Positions 33,885 to 43,803 of a DNA stretch of 64,000 bases are shown one piece after another. The stretch is from Stagonosporopsis chrysanthemi (Eukaryota; Ascomycota; Dothideomycetes; Pleosporales; Didymellaceae). The notes under the pieces are model-generated. The model saw only the letters and a program-made list of their open reading frames with translations. It made no database searches and was not told the DNA's origin. The translations under genes were made by a program, and so were the position numbers. The stretch lies in assembly GCA_022560025.1 (NCBI GenBank), contig JAFISE010000051.1:124001-188000 (forward strand). The letters run 5' to 3'. Every line of letters begins with the position of its first letter. Position 1 is the stretch's first letter.

Positions 33885-35038
33885 ATGGAGACGACGACAG
33901 AGCCGGTACTAGAGGGGGTTTTTGGTATGTCTAAGGACATAAACTTTAGCTTGCTGGTTAACAACCATAATTAGCCGTTGCCAAACCGGCCCACGTCTCG
34001 TCTGCAAATGTGCTTGAGAAGCTCCAATACACTTTCGCGCCATCACAGACGTTCGCGCCTCTCTTACGAAATCAACCTAGACGAACCAGTAAAAGCGATG
34101 ACCAATCTTTCAAGATGGGACATGGCGGGACTTTAGACCCACTGGCCTCCGGAGTGCTTATCGTGGCCATCGGTCGAGGCACGAAGCAGCTGCAAAGATA
34201 TCTTGCTTGCACCAAGTCATATGAGACAACTGTACTCTTCGGTGCGAGCACAGACTCTTATGACTGTACGGGCGTGATTGCTGAACGTGCACATTGTGCA
34301 CATATCACGAAGGCCTTGGTAGAAGCAAAACTTGATCAATTTCGTGGTAACATCTCTCAAGCGCCGCCGATTTATTCGGCTCTAAAGATCAACGGCAAGA
34401 AGGCCTGTGAATACGCACGTGATGGCCAAGAGCTCCCAAGGCAGCTCGAAAGCAGAGAGATGCAGGTTGATGAATGTAAGTTGCTTGACTGGTATGAGCC
34501 TGGCCAGCACAACTTCCGTTATCCTGGAGATGCAGAACCTGCTGCCGCGCCGGCGGTGCGGATACGCCTTACAGTGTGTTCTGGCTTCTACGTGCGGAGT
34601 TTCGCGCATGACTTGGGTCTTGCCTGTCAGTCAAGGTCTCATATGTCGACTCTGTTGCGGACGCGTCAAGCAACGTACACAACCTCTCATCATCCCAAGT
34701 CGTCGGAAATGACGACTGCCGTTACTTATGCAGAGCTTGATGCAGGAGAAGAGGTTTGGGGTCCGATTATCCGACCTCAACTTGAAGCTTGGGTAGCTGC
34801 GAATCCATTGAACACAGGACATGTCAATGGCCGCAGCGAAGAAATAAGACAGAAGAAGACCAAAGAGCAGAGCGAGAGGCCACGACAAAGGTTCCGAGGA
34901 GGATTTGTCGCCGACACGAAGCAAGAAAGAATCAAACAGCAAGGCGGCAAGTTCAAGGGCAAATGGAGTCGGAAGCCAGCTGCAGAGGGATCTGTTCAAG
35001 AGATAACAACAAAGCCACTCGAAAGCACGAAGGTATGA
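33885..35038 (+). CDS. PUS4: tRNA pseudouridine-55 synthase (Pus4/TRUB1)
   Basis: Two exons, 33885-33924 and 33975-35038, give 367 aa. The catalytic motif GHGGTLDPLASGVL near residues 62-75 contains the nucleophilic Asp of the TruB family. YETTVLFGASTDSYD and APPIYSALKINGKKACEYAR follow in order, then the SGFYVRSFAHDLG block. Family knowledge: Pus4 makes pseudouridine 55 in the T-loop of nearly all elongator tRNAs, in nucleus/cytosol and mitochondria. The first 13 codons are a separate exon whose splicing yields VFAVAKPAHVSSANVLEKL, the conserved TruB N-terminus. A basic, Gln/Lys-rich C-terminal extension may aid RNA binding. It is convergent with the MFS gene: stop codons are only 29 bp apart. 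Confidence 0.92.
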
Positions 35039-35067
35039 GTCTAATGAACAAACGATCACCGCGTACT

Positions 35068-36642
35068 CTAAGGCGTGTACAACCATGGCCTTGCACCGCC
35101 TTGCTCTTTCCACCTTCTCAACGCTCTTCGGTTATACAACACATACACCAGTTGCTGTGCAAGAGCAAAACATGTGCCGAGCGCAACCATAATGATCTGG
35201 ATCTTCAGGCCCCTGGTGTAGAAGGGCAGATCGTCTGCGCGATAGTACTGCGTTCCAACCATCAAACCCGATATGGCAGACATGACCCACATCGCGATGC
35301 TGATACTTCGCTCGCGTGGGTCTTTACAGTTCAGTTGAACCCATGAGTTGTGTACGGGATGGTAGCCAATAGCGAAGGCATTGATTGTTGTCCACAAGCC
35401 CCACCGAGACCACTTGCCCACGGAAGGGTGCACCTCGCGCGTGATAATTAGGACGACAAGATAGCAGATCTGCGCTATGACCACAGCCAAACCGCGCTTG
35501 TTCGTTTTGTCTGATAGCCAGCCAAAGAAGAAAACAACCACGAGTGAGAGGAAGCCGCCGACAGATGCAAGGGCATTTGCTTGCACGCGGGTGAAGCCAA
35601 GAGTCATGATAATGGTGGGAGTGTATGTTGTTAGGGACGACCAAGTTGAGAAGACTGCGAATGTAGACACGAAGGAGGCCCAGCGACGATAGTGCTTCAC
35701 CGTCTGCCAGACCAGAGAAAGCGGAATATGCATGCCTTGGGCTCCATGCTTTTTTTCTTCATCATCTGTTTCGAGATGCTCTTTCAAAGCGTCGCGATCA
35801 GATTGTTTGAACCTGATCAGTCCAGGCGAAAGAAGAGGTCGCGGCGCATCTGGACTTCCGGGCAAAAGGAACAGCAGGGCAACCGAGACGACCATAGTAA
35901 ACACTCCTTCGACTGTTGCCATGTCAGTCCTAGCTGCAGTAATATCGAAACAAGACTTACTCAGAAACAACCACTGCCAGCCCTTCATGCCTCCACGACC
36001 GCTCAGCTGCAGGATTCCGCTTGCAAGCACAGGACTGATTGCGTTTCCACCGAACATGCCGAAAAAGAACACCGCGACCCGCTTGGCAAGCTCTTGCTTG
36101 TTGTACCACGTAGATAACGTGTAGATACCGCCGGGTATGTAGCCCGCTTCGCACAGGCCCAGGAACGTACGAGCCAAGAGGAAACCGGTCTTATTCTTGA
36201 CAAAGACCTGGAGCGTAGCGACCATACCAAAGATGAAGACCTGAGCTGAAATCCACTTCCTTGGACCAAGCCGCTGGAGAACGATGTTCGATGGTATCTC
36301 CAGCACCACGATACCGAGGAACATGAGTTGGTTCCCAAGATTGATCGTGTTCTGGTTGACGCCAATGTCTCTTGCGAAACCATCAGTGAGCGCGCTGGCG
36401 AGGTTCATACGATCCAGTTGAAAGACCAAAAGGCCAAGGAACAGGAGCGGAAGGACGGTAGTGTCGACTCTGCTTGGGAGATCAGTATGTGGTTTGTCAC
36501 CCCGACAGTCAACTTACTTCCGTCTTGCATGTCTTGTTGCTCTGCTTAGCTCAACACCAAACACCTCGGCTTCATGTCCTGAGTCAGACGCGTTACTTTG
36601 CGGCCCGCTGAGAGGGACCCCCTTTTCGTTTGTCAAAGTCAT
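35068..36642 (-). CDS. MFS transporter of the Dal5/Tna1 (anion:cation symporter) family
   Basis: Three exons on the minus strand: 36642-36518, 36469-35961 and 35912-35068, total 492 aa. About twelve hydrophobic segments. The start of TM1 (LPLLFLGLLVFQLDRMNLASA) and the motif FLGLCEAGYIPGGIYTLSTWY in TM4-5 match the Dal5 group, as do WLSDKTNKRG and the long loop between TM6 and TM7. Family knowledge: members import organic anions such as allantoate, nicotinate, pantothenate or small peptides by proton symport at the plasma membrane. The 41-residue N-terminal tail is polar and cytosolic. Substrate unknown. It is divergent from an FMO-like gene over 600 bp, so the pair may handle the same compound (inference). 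Confidence 0.9.
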
Positions 36643-37242
36643 GTTTTCGGATCGTCCCAGTACTCTAGACGCGAGCATTGACGGGTAGAAGCATTGACGA
36701 GCAACAATCGGTATGGATAGTTCATAAACACATTCAGCGTTGAGAATCAATTCATATCCAAGCAATTCGCCATCCCGTCACAAATGTGCGTACAGCGTAG
36801 TAGAGTCAGCATCGCCGCCATATCCTATCATGCCGAACGCGATGCCGATAACCATGACGGTTTCCAGCCGTCCAAGAAGCATGGCATTATTCGGCTGATG
36901 GCATCTGAAGGCAAGTCAGTTTCGAACATCTGATGTTCAGTGGTGGGTTTGCGGTGCCAAGCCCATCAAGACTAGGGTTGTAGGATCGCGCAATTCTACA
37001 TACATATGTCGCAAACATAGCAACCACAGACTGGGGAAAATGCCTCTTTCGCTACCGGCCCACGTGATTGGTATGCCGTGTAGTGCAGATAAGTGTCCTA
37101 GACATGCCGAAAGGGCACAGTGGCGCGGCCAAATAATGTGCTCACGCTACGCGACGCGTTTTCCTTATTAGGATCTGGACCTCCGAGGACGTTACGAGTA
37201 CCTTGACACTCCGTGTGCGCAACCCGATTCCATATAGCCGGT
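36643..37242. promoter_or_regulatory. Divergent promoter, MFS/FMO-like pair
   Basis: 600 bp between two start codons. At 37061-37071 a CACGTG box is directly followed by ATTGG (inverted CCAAT), a combination that could bind a bHLH factor and the CCAAT complex (inference). No gene inside. Confidence 0.5.
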
Positions 37243-38805
37243 ATGACTGTCAAACGCGTTGCAGTGATCGGACTCGGTCCAGCTGGTGCTATTGCCATCG
37301 ATGCGCTTGCGCAAGAACAGGTCTTTGACGTCATTCGTGTTTTCGAGCGGAGAGAAGCGCCGGGCGGCTGCTGGTAAGCGACCCCGAGTGCTGGGAGTGA
37401 TCTGACCATTTACTTACACGAGGAAAGGTTAGAAGACAAGACACCACCGCCGAATCTGCTGCCTGAAGATCTCGACGCACTTGCGACACGGACAGGCGAC
37501 CTCTCACTCCAACCACCATGTTGCCTCCCTGCGCGCCAGCCTCGGCTTGCGCAAGCTCGCCATACAGAGTCCTCCGTATATCCGTACCTTGAGACCAATG
37601 TTGACAGCCTTGCGATGTCGTACTCGCAGGAAGCGATTCCTGAACAGCGAAGCGCACTCTCGGTCTCGAAGCACGGCGACGACACACCATTCCGTAGCCA
37701 CGGCGTGATTCGTGGTTACGTAGAGTCACTGGTGAACCGAAACGGCTACGAAAAGCTTGTGTCGTACAACACCAGCGTCGAGCTGGCAGAGAAGGTGGGC
37801 AATGATTGGAGGCTGGTGTTACGTCAAAACGGCGACGTCAGAGGCGAGGATGAGTGGTGGGAAGAATGGTTCGATGCCGTTGTGGTGGCCAGTGGTCACT
37901 TCAACGTTCCGTACATACCCAAGATCGAGGGGCTGGATGCATTCGAGCGCGCCTTTCCAGGGAGCGTCAAGCACAGTAAGATGTTCCGTGGGCGCAATGC
38001 GTATAGGGGAAAAGTAGGCCTAATTTCCCCCTCAATCGGGGCCATTGCTGATGTTTTACAGAAAGTCATCACTGTAGGGGCATCGGTCTCCGGCGCAGAC
38101 ATTGCATACGATCTCGTTGGTACAGCGCAAGTGCCTGTTTACGCCGTTGTCGTCGGTCACAAACTTAATGGTTACTTTGGAGACGAAGCCTTCAAACACC
38201 CTGGCATCGCGCAGAAGCCCTCCATTTCCCGCATCGAAACCACCAACGGCCAAAGAACTGTGCACTTCACGGATGGATCGCTTGTCAGGGACGTGGATGA
38301 GATCATCTTTGGCACAGGATACTCTTGGTCCCTCCCATTCTTGCCCAACGTTAAAGTGCAGAACAACCGTGTGCCTCAGCTGTACCAACATGTCGTGTAC
38401 CAGACCGATCCTACCTTGCTCTTCATTGGAGCTGTTGGTGCAGGCCTCACGTTCAAGATATTCGAATGGCAGGCCGTGCTCGCGGCGCGCTTACTCGCTG
38501 GACGCGCGTCTTTACCTCCGCTCGAGGAGCAACGGAAGTGGGAGCGTGACAGAATTGCAAAGAAAGGCGACGGGCCAGGCTTCACCCTTGTGTACCCGGA
38601 CTTCGAAGAGTACTTCGAAACAGTGAGAAACTTGGCGGGAGAACCAGCGCCAGGACGGCCTGGGAGACGGCTGCCCCCTTATGACAGAAGGTGGCTTGAG
38701 GCATTTATGGCGGGGCATGAGAGGAGGAAGAAATGGTGGAGGGAGGAGAACGAAAAGGCGAGACGACAGGCATTGTTTCAGGAGCCGCCTCGTGCACTAC
38801 TTTAG
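37243..38805 (+). CDS. Flavin-containing monooxygenase-like (FMO family) oxidoreductase
   Basis: Three exons, 37243-37373, 37428-38013 and 38062-38805, total 486 aa. The FAD fingerprint VIGLGPAG is at residues 8-15. The FMO signature FPGSVKHSKMF (F-x-G-x3-H-x3-F) lies near 217-227, and the NADPH fingerprint TVGASVSGAD begins at about 243. GGCW closes the first fold and depends on the first splice. No signal peptide or membrane tail is seen, so it is probably cytosolic. Family knowledge: such enzymes oxygenate soft nucleophiles (N or S) or perform Baeyer-Villiger-type reactions. The substrate is unknown. Its divergent neighbour is an MFS importer of organic anions. Confidence 0.9.
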
Positions 38806-39467
38806 GTTCAACGCGTTCAGAGGACAGGAAAGGTACTCCTGAGATGAGAGAATTACCGACCTATTGAGGCGGGACCTAGTTTGTGTTCAACAAACTCATG
38901 TGCCGCGTCTCAGTTCGATTATGACCAATCGCAACCTACTTTCTCACCCATACAACCGCCTCTCGGTCTTACGCATCTTAGTAGCAGCGTACCGTACCAC
39001 AATTTAGAGATCATTCGCTGTTTCGTTGAAATAAATGCCGAGCTGTCACTCGGTCCGCATGAAGCCGGCGTGATTCCAAACCAAATTCCGCCGAAGGTAC
39101 ACATGCGACCTACACGCCAACTATGCCTCTCACATCCGGCAGCATTCGGAGGCAGCGATTAAATTCAAGAGCGTCTCTGATTTGTATGCTTCATATGTGG
39201 TCACAAGCTCCTTTTATCAAGTACCTGCTATCATGTATACATCAACTGCCTTTGTGAGTACTTCTCTAGGCTCCATTTCGGGCTAACTACAAGTCTGCTA
39301 AGGGCGCCAAGAATGTGGTAAAATGAGTTGTAGAATACATAAGCGAGTATACCATATTACTTGGACGGCAGGGTGGGAGATGAGATGGACAGTCTACGCT
39401 ATAAAATATCGAGTTGCGCAGACAGCGACGTCCTGCATCCCCTATCTTCATCGTGGCCAGGACTACC
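38806..39467. other. Intergenic before the secreted FAD oxidase
   Basis: FMO 3' flank and promoter of the next gene. A TATA element lies at 39400-39406. No coding frame is supported. Confidence 0.5.
39400..39406 (+). promoter_or_regulatory. TATA box of the FAD oxidase gene
   Basis: TATAAAA about 62 bp before the start codon, followed by a short leader. Confidence 0.6.
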
Positions 39468-41033
39468 ATGCACTCCTTCTCGAAGCTCAGCGTACCGCGC
39501 ACGCTATCCATCTCTTCCGTACTAGCTTCTCTCCTCGTCAGTGCAGCTGCTCAAGATGCAACGACTCTCAGGACTTGCTTGACGGAGAAGAACCTGCAAC
39601 TCACCGTTGCTCAAGACTCTACGTGGAACGCCGCAACATCACCGTGGTCGCTACGATACAACCCTGAGCCTGCAGCAATTGTCACACCAATTACAGCAGA
39701 CGATATTGCAGCAGCACTGGCATGTGCTGTTGAGTCCGAGATCAAGGTTACAGCACTGAATGGTGGGCACTCATACGGCGCGTATGGCCTCGGTGGCACA
39801 CATGACGGAGCTCTCGTCATCAACATGATGAACTTCGACGATATTAGCTACGAAGAAAGCACCCAGCTCTTAACGTATGTCTCCATATAGCGCTCGATGT
39901 GTATTGACTGACCCCGCCACAGCTACGGAGGTGGCAGCCGCGTTGGACCGGTTGCTACATGGCTTTGGGACAACCACGCCCGCCATTTCCCTCATGTAAG
40001 AGCTAATTGGGTAGGCCTAGCTGGCTCTTCAATTGGAGCGGGGTTTGGTAGTACGACCCGGTTCCTCGGCACGCCTATGGATTTCCTTGATAGCGTGGAG
40101 TACATGCTTTACAACGGCACTGTTGTCAATGCCTCGCGTGACGAGAACCCTGATCTGTTCTGGGTTGCCCAGGGAGCTGGCTCGTCGTATGGCATCCTCC
40201 TCTCGCTAACGACCAGGACTTGGCAGCCGGAGCATGAACTAGTCACCAACTTTACCATATCGCTACCAGCCAACACCGACATCGACACTGGCGTCAAAGC
40301 TCTCCTTGCAATTCAGGAGTACGCCCAGACCGATGCGCCAGACACATTTGCTCTTCGTTGGCAGCTTGCTACGCCCTGGTCTGGAAGTGGATACTTTTAC
40401 GGCAACCCCGACGAGTTTGACAGCACCATCGCTCCACTGCTCGAGCGCCTGCCAAACACCACCACACTGGTCAGTTCGACCGCGGATTTTTGGGCCATGG
40501 AGAACTTTGCCACGCCATCCCTCAATGGCACAAACGATACCTTCCCACCACGAAGCATGTACCTCCAGGCTCTCGTCTTGCGTGCAGACCAGCCTTTTAC
40601 GTACGAGTCCGCATACGCGCTGTATGAGCATACCACCCTCGCCTTCAACCGCACAGACATGACTAAGTTTGGTTTCCTCGATCTTTGGGGCGGTAGTCCC
40701 GCTCGCGCAATCCAGGATACAGATACCTCATATGCCCATGCCGACAGCCAGTGGCTGGTTCGCTGGGAGGGACGTTTGGCCAACGGTCTGAGTGAGTGGC
40801 CAGCCGATGGTATCGAGTACTTGCAAAATGGATTCAAGCCTTTTGAGGAGCAGTTGAAGAAGGAAGGCGTGCCGCTGCGTGGCTTTGTTAACTATCGCGA
40901 CACAGAGTTGACAGAGTCGCAGTGGAGCGAGAGACTGTTTGGCGAGAACTATGAGAGGATGAAGCAGATCAAGACGGATGTTGATCCAAGGGGCGTGTTC
41001 ACGACAAATGATCAAAGTATTCCTTCGTCGTAA
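39468..41033 (+). CDS. Secreted FAD-linked oxidase (berberine-bridge/oligosaccharide oxidase type)
   Basis: Two exons, 39468-39874 and 39923-41033, give 505 aa. A signal peptide covers residues 1-28 (MHSFSKLSV... ending AAA|QD). The PCMH-type FAD domain has the flavin-binding loop TALNGGHSYGAYGLGG, whose His is the usual covalent attachment site, and GSSIGAGFGSTTRFLG. The substrate domain is followed by the C-terminal BBE segment with VNYRDTEL and RLFGENYERMKQIKTDVDP. Many NxS/T sites fit secretion. The second flavin-linking Cys of bicovalent members is not visible at the expected place (RANWVGLAG). Family knowledge: secreted members oxidise glucooligo- or chitooligosaccharides or phenolic compounds, releasing hydrogen peroxide. 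Substrate unknown. Confidence 0.9.
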
Positions 41034-41306
41034 GTTTAAGCTTCAGGCGTCCAGAATATACCGGTACAGCATCCGTGCACCTCCCGCACGCGAGCTTTAC
41101 ATCGGTCCTACCCTTCTCCTAACTAGTTCCTGAGATTCACTTCTGGCATAAAGCTCAAAATCATGTAAAACATCACTCGGATTGGGGGGGAGGAACGGTT
41201 TTAGAATATTAGAATATTATTCCTTGCTTTTCTATATTATAGTACTTCAGAGAGGTAGTACTTTGTAGTATTATATTGTTACACAACACACTTTGACGCC
41301 CATAGT

Positions 41307-41795
41307 CTAGAAGATAGGCTTGACGTTGATGCCAACACAGAACTCAGGAGCTTCAGCGCTGTCACCGACGGTCTGGATGATGTAGTGGCCCTGGGTTGGG
41401 CAGGCAAACCATGAGCCAGCGGCGAACGAGAAGGAGCTGTCGTCGACGCTGAAGCCCTCAGTGATGGCGGTACCGGGGAGGTCGCCACCGGCAGCGTTGT
41501 AGGCGAGTGCGCCGGGAATGTTGCCATGGGTAGCTTCAATGTAGATGGGCTGGCCTGATTCGGCGATGCTGAAGCCAGACTCGCTTGTGCCTTCAATTGT
41601 GGTGAAGTTACCGCCGGTGCTGGGGTCACGGCCGATGTAGAAGTAGCCGCTGTTTGCGTTGATGGGACGAAGATGGAGGTTGATGTCGCCGCTGCGAATG
41701 CTCAAGAGGCTGAACTTCTCAGGAGCCTGGCGCTTGACGGGAGTGGCGAGAATCGCAGGCGCAATGGCGAGAATGGTAGCGGCGGAGAACTTCAT
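41307..41795 (-). CDS. PhiA-like secreted cell wall protein
   Basis: Single exon on the minus strand, 162 aa. Signal peptide MKFSAATILAIAPAILA is followed by a dibasic Kex2-type site (PVKRQ). The mature part has the pattern FSLLSIRSGDINLHLRPINA with a Gly/Ser-rich beta-sheet body, one NFT sequon, and two Cys (WFACPTQG and EFCVGI) probably paired. This arrangement matches Aspergillus PhiA, a wall protein needed for phialide and spore development (family knowledge). Its role in this organism is inferred. It is convergent with the FAD oxidase (273 bp apart). A TATAAAT element lies about 106 bp upstream. Confidence 0.82.
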   Translation of the reverse strand: MKFSAATILAIAPAILATPVKRQAPEKFSLLSIRSGDINLHLRPINANSGYFYIGRDPSTGGNFTTIEGTSESGFSIAESGQPIYIEATHGNIPGALAYNAAGGDLPGTAITEGFSVDDSSFSFAAGSWFACPTQGHYIIQTVGDSAEAPEFCVGINVKPIF

Positions 41796-41900
41796 GATGA
41801 CGAGTCGAAAGTGTTATCGGAAATGCGTTTAGAAGCTGAGATGGAAGTAGATGAGCGATGTGATGGCTTGATATCTCTGCCAGAAGGGTACAGAGCATGA

Positions 41901-41907
41901 ATTTATA
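41901..41907 (-). promoter_or_regulatory. TATA-like element of the PhiA-like gene
   Basis: ATTTATA on plus reads TATAAAT on minus, 106-112 bp ahead of the start codon. This position is usual for a strongly expressed secreted-protein gene. Confidence 0.45.
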
Positions 41908-42210
41908 CTATGTGATTACCAGGGAGATGGGGCGTTCCACATAAATCACGGACACAGACATGTTGCAAGGTAACGCTACAACGAAATAGATGATTACTAT
42001 ACAGTCGTATTGGAGCATCAAGGAAGACCGGATGACTGAATCTGGCATTGCAGAGGCCACTCACCCACTGTAATTCATTTACTACTTTACCGAGGGACGA
42101 TTCAGGGAGCGTACGTCATTTGGCAAGGTGAGGTCAACCGGCGAAGCGGTGAGATCCCTGCAGCCGACCCCACCATCTTCGTCACTACAAGGAAGGTAGC
42201 CTGTGCGCAT

Positions 42211-42310
42211 CGGAATACGAGTATTGATGCCGATCCAACAGGGACGAATAAAATCCGATCAACATAGACACTGACCATTCAGAAACTTCCAGGGATGTCT
42301 GTGGGGCACA
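42211..42310 (+). repeat. Diverged direct repeat, copy A (about 100 bp)
   Basis: It aligns with 42432-42532. Identical cores are CCATTCAGAAAC and GTGGGGCAC; the first 20 aligned bases differ only by transitions. Confidence 0.65.
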
Positions 42311-42406
42311 CTCGCCTTCCTATCCGTACGAAGCTACGAGCCGCCCCATCGTATTGCTATCGCCCCTCCATGGGAGGTAGCCGACCATCTGGAAAGTACA
42401 CAGTAT

Positions 42407-42570
42407 TGTACAAGGGGGAGCATGAGCGGGCAGGAAATACGAATGTTAGTGTCGACCCCAATTGCACCAATAGGACCTGTCAGATGTAGGTACTGTCCAT
42501 TCAGAAACCTCCAGAAAACCTCCGTGGGGCACCTCGTATTTCCAGCCCGCTCATGCTCCCCCCTTGTACA
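42407..42570. repeat. Long inverted repeat (36-37 bp arms, 91-bp spacer)
   Basis: The left arm 42407-42442 begins TGTACAAGGGGGAGCATGAG; the right arm 42534-42570 is its reverse complement apart from one extra base in the G/C run and one mismatch. The spacer carries most of direct-repeat copy B. The structure resembles a degenerate foldback or MITE element, but no transposase is nearby. Confidence 0.8.
42432..42532 (+). repeat. Diverged direct repeat, copy B (about 100 bp)
   Basis: Partner of 42211-42310. It overlaps the left arm of the inverted repeat and stops just before the right arm. Confidence 0.65.
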
Positions 42571-43026
42571 CGCAGGCGTCACGCCACACCCGATGCTATA
42601 ATTAGCACCACCGCTGTCAATGCATGCTGCCGGCACCACCCCGCGGTAATACCCTTGACAAGCAGTGAGCCATACGCTTGGATCATAAAGCTTGCACAAG
42701 TCTTAGCACGAAGCACGCACCTGCTATTCTTGGATCCTCCGTTCTATCAAATTTACAGTCTCGTGACAAACTTGATGTTGTTGCACCCATTATCGAAAAT
42801 CGAAGAAAGCGTAGCATAGGATCATGACGCACTTGATTGGTGATTGACCCGGAGTGCTAACGGGAAGGACTTCTCGTATATGCATTCTTCAATCAGTTTG
42901 TGCGAATGTCCTGTTAAAAAGCATCTCAGAAGTGGAAGGTTTAGCGGCGCTGTGGCAGAGGAAAGATCGAGCCATCTACTCGAGTCCATTTCTTCAAGAT
43001 CAACCATCCCCTTAGTCGGAAAAGCC

Positions 43027-43803
43027 TCACATTAACAAAATATTGTTCTCTTGCATCCACTCCCTATACTCCGCTGGATACGGAATAAGATGTGGCCCGA
43101 TCAGCAACCCATCGTTGAACAACCCAACGTACGTAGTATCCCCAGGAAGCCATCTGGTGAGGCTCCCCCCCGTCGGCGACAACGTCACGCCATCAACGAC
43201 AACATCCCCCTGATCAAAGAACGCCCAGTCATACGTCCGATCAGCCACGCTACCCGCCCCGACAACCTCCGGACTCGTTGGTCCGAGCATACTTTCCGGC
43301 ATGGCTGTAGGTAGTGTGTCCAAAGACTCCTTGTTCTCGTCCGCTTGCTCCTCATCTAGTATCGGGAATCCGAACATCGGTGCAGGCATAAGAAACGTGG
43401 GAGCAGCAGGCCAGAACATGTGCGGCTCGAGCCAGTCCGTGACTTGAATCCAGCCTGGATCCAACTCTGAGGGAAGCAGGTCAGGAGAGGAGCCAGGCTG
43501 TGAATCGGGGAACCAAGATTCAAGAGTTGCAGAGTCGAGCACTGGAAGTGGCGCAGGATCTGGCTGGCCTGGACTAACGTCTGTGGTTGGTAGTTCTGGA
43601 AGGGAAAAGTCCGTGTTCAACAACTGGTCAATTGAGGGCAGATCTGTTGCTGATGCTGCGAGACCGGGCGGTTGTAATGCCGCGAGAGTGGGTCGCTCAG
43701 GTAACAGATTGAGGTTGGAGAGCGCTTGTATTTCGGAAATTGGGAATGCAGTAATTGCTTGAGGCATAGCAGTGGGTAGCATAAGATTCAAAGTGGTGGC
43801 CAT
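43027..43803 (-). CDS. Pro/Leu-rich protein of unknown function
   Basis: Single-exon frame on the minus strand, 258 aa, starting MATTLNLMLPTAM. It is rich in Pro, Leu, Asp, Glu and Thr, and very poor in Lys and Cys. The first 120 residues are acidic and Pro-rich with repeated LP/LPE/LPTT motifs. The last 80 residues look folded (DRTYDWAFFDQGDVVVDGV, then GDTTYVGLFNDGLLIG and an aromatic tail YREWMQENNILLM). No signal peptide, membrane segment or known domain is seen. The long open frame and biased composition support it as real, but splice variants at the 5' end are possible: a donor-like GTTAGC lies just upstream of the ATG. Confidence 0.5.
   Translation of the reverse strand: MATTLNLMLPTAMPQAITAFPISEIQALSNLNLLPERPTLAALQPPGLAASATDLPSIDQLLNTDFSLPELPTTDVSPGQPDPAPLPVLDSATLESWFPDSQPGSSPDLLPSELDPGWIQVTDWLEPHMFWPAAPTFLMPAPMFGFPILDEEQADENKESLDTLPTAMPESMLGPTSPEVVGAGSVADRTYDWAFFDQGDVVVDGVTLSPTGGSLTRWLPGDTTYVGLFNDGLLIGPHLIPYPAEYREWMQENNILLM

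Larger units (their letters stand above)
41796..43026. other. Intergenic interval holding a repeat structure
   Basis: No gene is supported on either strand. It contains the PhiA-like promoter on the left and an inverted plus direct repeat element at 42211-42570. Confidence 0.55.
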
